From positions 313,501 through 377,500 of the forward strand of contig CAJNDS010000990.1 of assembly GCA_905221605.1 (NCBI GenBank): 64,000 bases of DNA, given 5' to 3'. Under the pieces are notes generated by a model. It searched no databases, was not told the DNA's origin, and worked only from the letters and a program-made list of their open reading frames with translations. Each line of letters opens with the position of its first letter. Within the stretch, counting starts at the first letter, position 1. The position numbers were made by a program, and so were the translations under genes. Positions 60,655 to 64,000 of this stretch are shown in pieces. The stretch comes from Symbiodinium natans (Eukaryota > Sar > Dinophyceae > Suessiales > Symbiodiniaceae).

Positions 60655-61815
60655 GGCGAAAGTCCCGGAACCTCTACCCCTAACCCCCCAATCTAGGGTT
60701 CCAAGTATGGGACCCTAAACCCTAAACCCTAAACCCTAAAACCCCTTAATTTGGGCCCCTTATGAGTTACTAATAGGCCTTATAGACACTTTTCATCATC
60801 AGGGCCCATTCTTCGGATCCCTATAGTTCAACAGGTCAAGGACATACGGCATGAGAGAGTGACGGGGTTAGGTGCTATAGTTCAGGACCTTTGGGTCTAG
60901 AGCTCCTATGGTCAGTTCTCTAGTCTCTTTTTGGGGTACCCTAAGTAATACCCGCGCCGCGATCCCTGACAGGTTAAACGGTGCAGAATTGGGAGCGGGG
61001 GGGGGGGGTGGCGTACCGACTCTAGTGCGCAAGACAGTATCAGTGCCCAGGCCAGTGCTGAATACACTGCGCAGGCTAGGTTAAAGCGGCTTTAGCGTTG
61101 AAGGGCAGCGGTTCGATGTTTTTCCGGCCTGGCCTGGTCGTCGAGGCTTCCAAAACGTTTCTTGGCTTGGCAACCCCTTGTCCTAGACCAGACACACTCC
61201 AGAGTCTCGGCTCTGAGGAGGACAGAGGGGCAGGGTTCAAGGATGCATAGGCATGGACGTTCTCATCCTGCGGGCATGGGTGCTCTGATCACTCGCACGC
61301 ACTGGTATCTGGCAGCAAAAGTGTTGCCCGGGCGCTTGACACACACGGAGCCCAATAACAAGGGCCGCCTTGTAATCAGGACCCCCAAAACGGACCACAG
61401 TGTAAAGAAATGACCATGTGAGCCGCCGACCCCCGCAACGCGCCGAGCGGCGAAGAAGTCGTCCGCGTCTTCCTGGCCATGCTGGCCACCTTGGAGATCC
61501 TGGTCGTCCGTCTTAACCTCCTCCTGGCACGAAGCAAAACCCTAAACCCCAAAACCCAGGGAATATGATTCGGAAGAATTCCGACCACTATAGTATTTTG
61601 GGGTAGGGTTTAGAGGTCCGAGCGGATGCGATTGACAATGGCCAAGGCTTGCTTCTCCCGGGATTGGGCTTTCTTGCAGGTTTTTTGCCCAGAGGCAACT
61701 CCCTCCAATGCCAGCAGCTCCCTGTTGTCCGAATGGTTAAGGAACCTTCAGTCATCCCATCTGGCAATTTAAGACTATACTGCTCATACGGTGGCTTACC
61801 TAAATCATGGGCCCT
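60655..61815. other. Mostly unique spacer
   Basis: CCCTAAA only at 60710-60745 and TTTAGAG traces. A G run at 60999-61008. 61420-61545 is open on both strands; the plus strand reads RRAAKKSSASSW and WRSWSSV. No gene I can support. Confidence 0.4.
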
Positions 61816-62170
61816 TCCTATCCCTAAACCCTAAACCCTAAACCCTAAATCCTGAACCCTGAACTCAGAATAGGAACCATAGTGTGCCAAGGTGCCGGGG
61901 GATCCAGTGCCTGCGCATCCTTTCCGCGATGCGCCTCGGACCGCAGCGTGGGGTTTAGGGTTTAGGGTTTCGGGTTTCGGGTTTAGGGCTTAGGGTTTAG
62001 GGTTTAGGACTTCAAGTTTAGGGTTTAGGGGGTTTAGGGGGTTTAAGGGGTTTAGGGGGTTAAGCGGTTTAGGGGGTTTAGGGGTTTAGGGGGCTTAGGG
62101 GGTTTTAAGGGTTTAGGTTTAGGGTTTAGGGTTTACGGTTTAGGATTTCCAAAGCTGGAACCACCCCTTC
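61815..62170. repeat. CCCTAAA, island, TTTAGGG/TTTAGGGG
   Basis: CCCTAAA 61820-61860; island 61865-61950 (plus strand HPFRDAPRTAAW, a P-F step with W at the right distance, weak); TTTAGGG 61952-62030, then GGTTTAGGG variants with an extra G (TTTAGGGGG) to 62150. Confidence 0.75.
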
Positions 62171-62700
62171 GGCAAGCGCGACGAGATCGGGTTGAGGGTT
62201 CAGGGTTCAGGTCGCCTTAAACTCTAAACTCAGCGCCCCATTCGTAATCGTACTCTGAAAGCGGGGGAGGGGGAGGCCGGGCTGCTTAAAGATTGCCAAA
62301 GTCAGGATAAATGGTTCAACTGAGGGCTGGAGGGGGGGAAGGCCTGAGGCTTCCCGTGTCATCGCTTCGAGAGGCGGTTGAACGGTCAGGAGGGGAAACG
62401 CCTAGAGAGCCTGAAGCCCATCCAGAAAGGGCGAAACAACGTTCAACTCCAAACTCCAAACCTCGCATGGGTAGTTCTCTAAATTGTGTTCCCCTCTCTT
62501 TGTCCTACATACAGCACAGCAACCTCTAAACACGGACCCCCAAAAAGATTCTAGAGAACCACCTGAGTTCTGAAGCTTATAAACTGGAAACCCACAAACC
62601 GCCCCCAAGTGGCTCGAGGCATCTCGGCAGGGGCGGCAGGCTCAGGCTCAACATCCCGGAACCTGGGCGCTAGGAGAAAGTCGAGTGGGGCTTTAGGGTT
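62170..62700. other. Unique spacer
   Basis: No telomere-like repeats after 62215. Open frames on both strands without a recognised domain. Nothing supported. Confidence 0.4.
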
Positions 62701-62705
62701 GAGGG

Positions 62706-62806
62706 TTGGGATGTTCCGCCTTATTCTAACAGTCCGTAAGAGAGATTCTAATAGGGAGTACGACAAGCACAATTAAGGACTGTTAGTACAAGGGGGAACA
62801 TCCCAA
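62706..62806. mobile_element. MITE-like element, family M1, copy 5
   Basis: TTGGGATGTTCCGCCTT and AGGGGGAACATCCCAA ends, ACAGTCCGTAAGAGAGATTC and AATTAAGGACTGTTAGTACA inside. 101 bp, the most compact copy. A solitary terminus TTGGGATGTTCCCC lies at 62988. Confidence 0.75.
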
Positions 62807-63420
62807 GTTAGGGGTTTGGGGTTGGAATTCAAGGCTTGAATTGTTCAGGGCTTTGGGATCTATCACCAAAAGGACGGCGGGCGTCCAGTGTCGGTAGGGA
62901 AACGGTCAGTCATGTAGATCAACCCTACTTCCTCCCAGACCCGAAACACTGCATTAGATCAAAACTGATTTCCCCCAAATCCCCAACTTGGGATGTTCCC
63001 CTACAAATTCAAGGGCGCCTTTGGACTCCTCCCGAAACCTGTTACAACCGCACATCAGCCGAAGCCCCCGTCAGAGCGGCCGAACTCAACTGTTTAGCCT
63101 TCAGGGTTCAAGGTTTAGAGTTTAGTTTAGGGTCCCTCTATAGATAAGGGTGCTTCGAGGCTTGAGGGGGGTTCGACTCCCTCAAACTGGCAAAGGAGGG
63201 GAGATTGTGGCTGAAGAGCAAGCTTTTGCTAGGGAGGGTTGAGCCTGCAACCCTACTAGACTCCCAGACAACAGACTCCCAGTTCAGTGGTGCTAAACCT
63301 TTGGACACAAGGCCCAAAGGCTTCAACCCTGAAGCCTGAAGCCCTACCCTAACCCCTGATATACGCTGAAACCCTATGCAACACTGAAGACCCCAAAACA
63401 CCCTGAGCCCTTAAACCCTA
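62807..63420. other. Unique spacer
   Basis: Only the M1 terminus at 62988-63001 is recognisable. Short open frames on both strands are unassigned. Confidence 0.4.
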
Positions 63421-63474
63421 AACCCTAAACCCTCAACCCTAAACCCCTAATTAAACCCTAAACCCCCGACAAAC

Positions 63475-63536
63475 TTGCGGAGCTCCCCCCGAGCCAGCGG
63501 CCCATCCTGAACCCGGGCGCTTGCACCGCAGCCCAT
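63475..63536 (-). CDS. Possible first exon, MGCGAS N-terminus
   Basis: The minus strand ATG at 63536-63534 begins MGCGASARVQDGPLARGEL, followed by RK and a possible donor CGCAA|GTTTGT at 63474-63473, after which telomere-like repeat and an in-frame TAG follow. M-G-C with a small residue at position 6 is the known signature for N-myristoylation plus neighbouring S-acylation, so the product would be membrane-tethered. It lies on the strand of the module exons, 31 kb upstream of the first strong one, and CCCTAAA flanks it on the donor side. Whether it belongs to the same gene is unknown. Confidence 0.42.
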
Positions 63537-63789
63537 GGCGTTTATGAAGGCGGAACGTGAGTCAAGCACTTCTGGTATCGTCCCTCATATATGAAGAGGA
63601 CTAGGAATTCGGGTAGAGATTCTTCCAGATCACTAAAAGGCAAAATATATGGCCAGCATACTGCTTCGTCCGCGTCGCAAGGCCCCCTCTACATAGGGGC
63701 ATGCGACCGGCTAGAGCCATGGTTTGCGGAGGCATCGGCTCTGAATCATCCTCCGGGGTTGAATCCCAAGGCCCGGAGCCCTGAAACGC

Positions 63790-64000
63790 CCCCACCACCT
63801 AACATCCTAACACCCTAACACCTAACACCCTAACACCCTAACACCTAACACCTAACACCCTAACACCCTAACAGCCTGACACCCTAACACCAAAAAAACA
63901 ACACCCAACACCCCAACACCCCAACACCCCAACACCCCAACACCCTAACACCCTAACACCCTAACACCCTAACACCCTAACACCCTAACACCCTAACACC
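63790..64000. repeat. CACCCTAA octamer array, runs off the window
   Basis: About 25 units of ACACCCTA/ACACCCCA (GTTAGGGT on the other strand) reach the right edge. A separate octamer variant, not the TTTAGGG heptamer. Confidence 0.9.

Noticed and set aside
62150-62200. Module match at 62.15 kb
   Set aside because: Both strands give equally good partial matches (plus FQSWNHPFGK, minus RLPKGWFQL), which shows how permissive partial matching is.
1-64000. A true chromosome end or functional telomere
   Set aside because: The arrays are short, degenerate, in both orientations and spread through the whole window, with unique DNA on both sides of each.

Overview
The window reads as nuclear DNA of a eukaryote, most probably a dinoflagellate or a close alveolate relative (inference). 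Plant/alveolate-type telomere heptamers (TTTAGGG on one strand, CCCTAAA on the other) and point variants of them recur every few hundred bases from end to end, in both orientations. They alternate with short unique segments. I see no prokaryotic operon, no long intact ORF, no rRNA, tRNA or CRISPR array. The MGCGAS-type start near 63.5 kb and the Trp/Cys-rich module described below also fit predicted dinoflagellate proteins as I remember them; I could not check a database.

Main content. Most unique segments between about 0 and 32 kb, read on the minus strand, encode pieces of one recurring Trp/Cys-rich peptide module. Its consensus, read off the best copies, is: GC, a 5-10 residue spacer often containing TT, P-F/Y-D-C, x-A-G-x-x-N-W, x-x-G-W-S, x-x-K-K-x, W/F/Y-C-C, five residues, then GC again. 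Copies are 50-130 nt long, are usually bounded by plausible AG and GT splice sites, and sit in introns built of telomere-like repeats. I read them as micro-exons of one long minus-strand gene, or of a one-way cluster of related genes. The best copies lie near 2.4, 3.5, 7.4, 11.1, 11.4, 13.1, 15.7, 16.3, 17.2, 18.4, 18.8, 19.3, 20.0, 21.0, 22.3, 24.7, 29.0 and 29.5 kb. Towards the right the copies become degenerate, with Cys and Trp replaced. Module-like stretches on the plus strand near 50.4, 53.9, 55.9 and 58.1 kb are weaker and may be diverged antisense copies or chance. A possible first exon (MGCGAS) lies at 63.5 kb on the minus strand. The protein's function is unknown.

Repeat layout. Most of the module segments I compared are flanked on the plus strand by CCCTAAA on the left and TTTAGGG on the right. 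The introns between them therefore begin G-rich and end C-rich, with complementary ends. Several blocks are local expansions of one variant: TTCAGGG at 5.34 kb, TTGAGGG at 29.1 kb, TTTTAGGG at 24.4 kb, TTTAAGGG at 43.7 kb, AAAGGGTTT at 47.4 kb, GTTAGGGT at the right edge.

Mobile DNA. At least four families of short inverted-repeat, MITE-like elements are interspersed (7.8-62.8 kb). There is also an element inserted in a 350-440 bp tandem repeat at 26.8-28.5 kb, an inverted-ended block that encloses telomere arrays (23.7-24.3 kb), long G or C tracts (20.2, 24.2, 26.4 kb) and AT-rich islands (43.1, 50.2, 60.3 kb). I found no autonomous transposase or reverse transcriptase.
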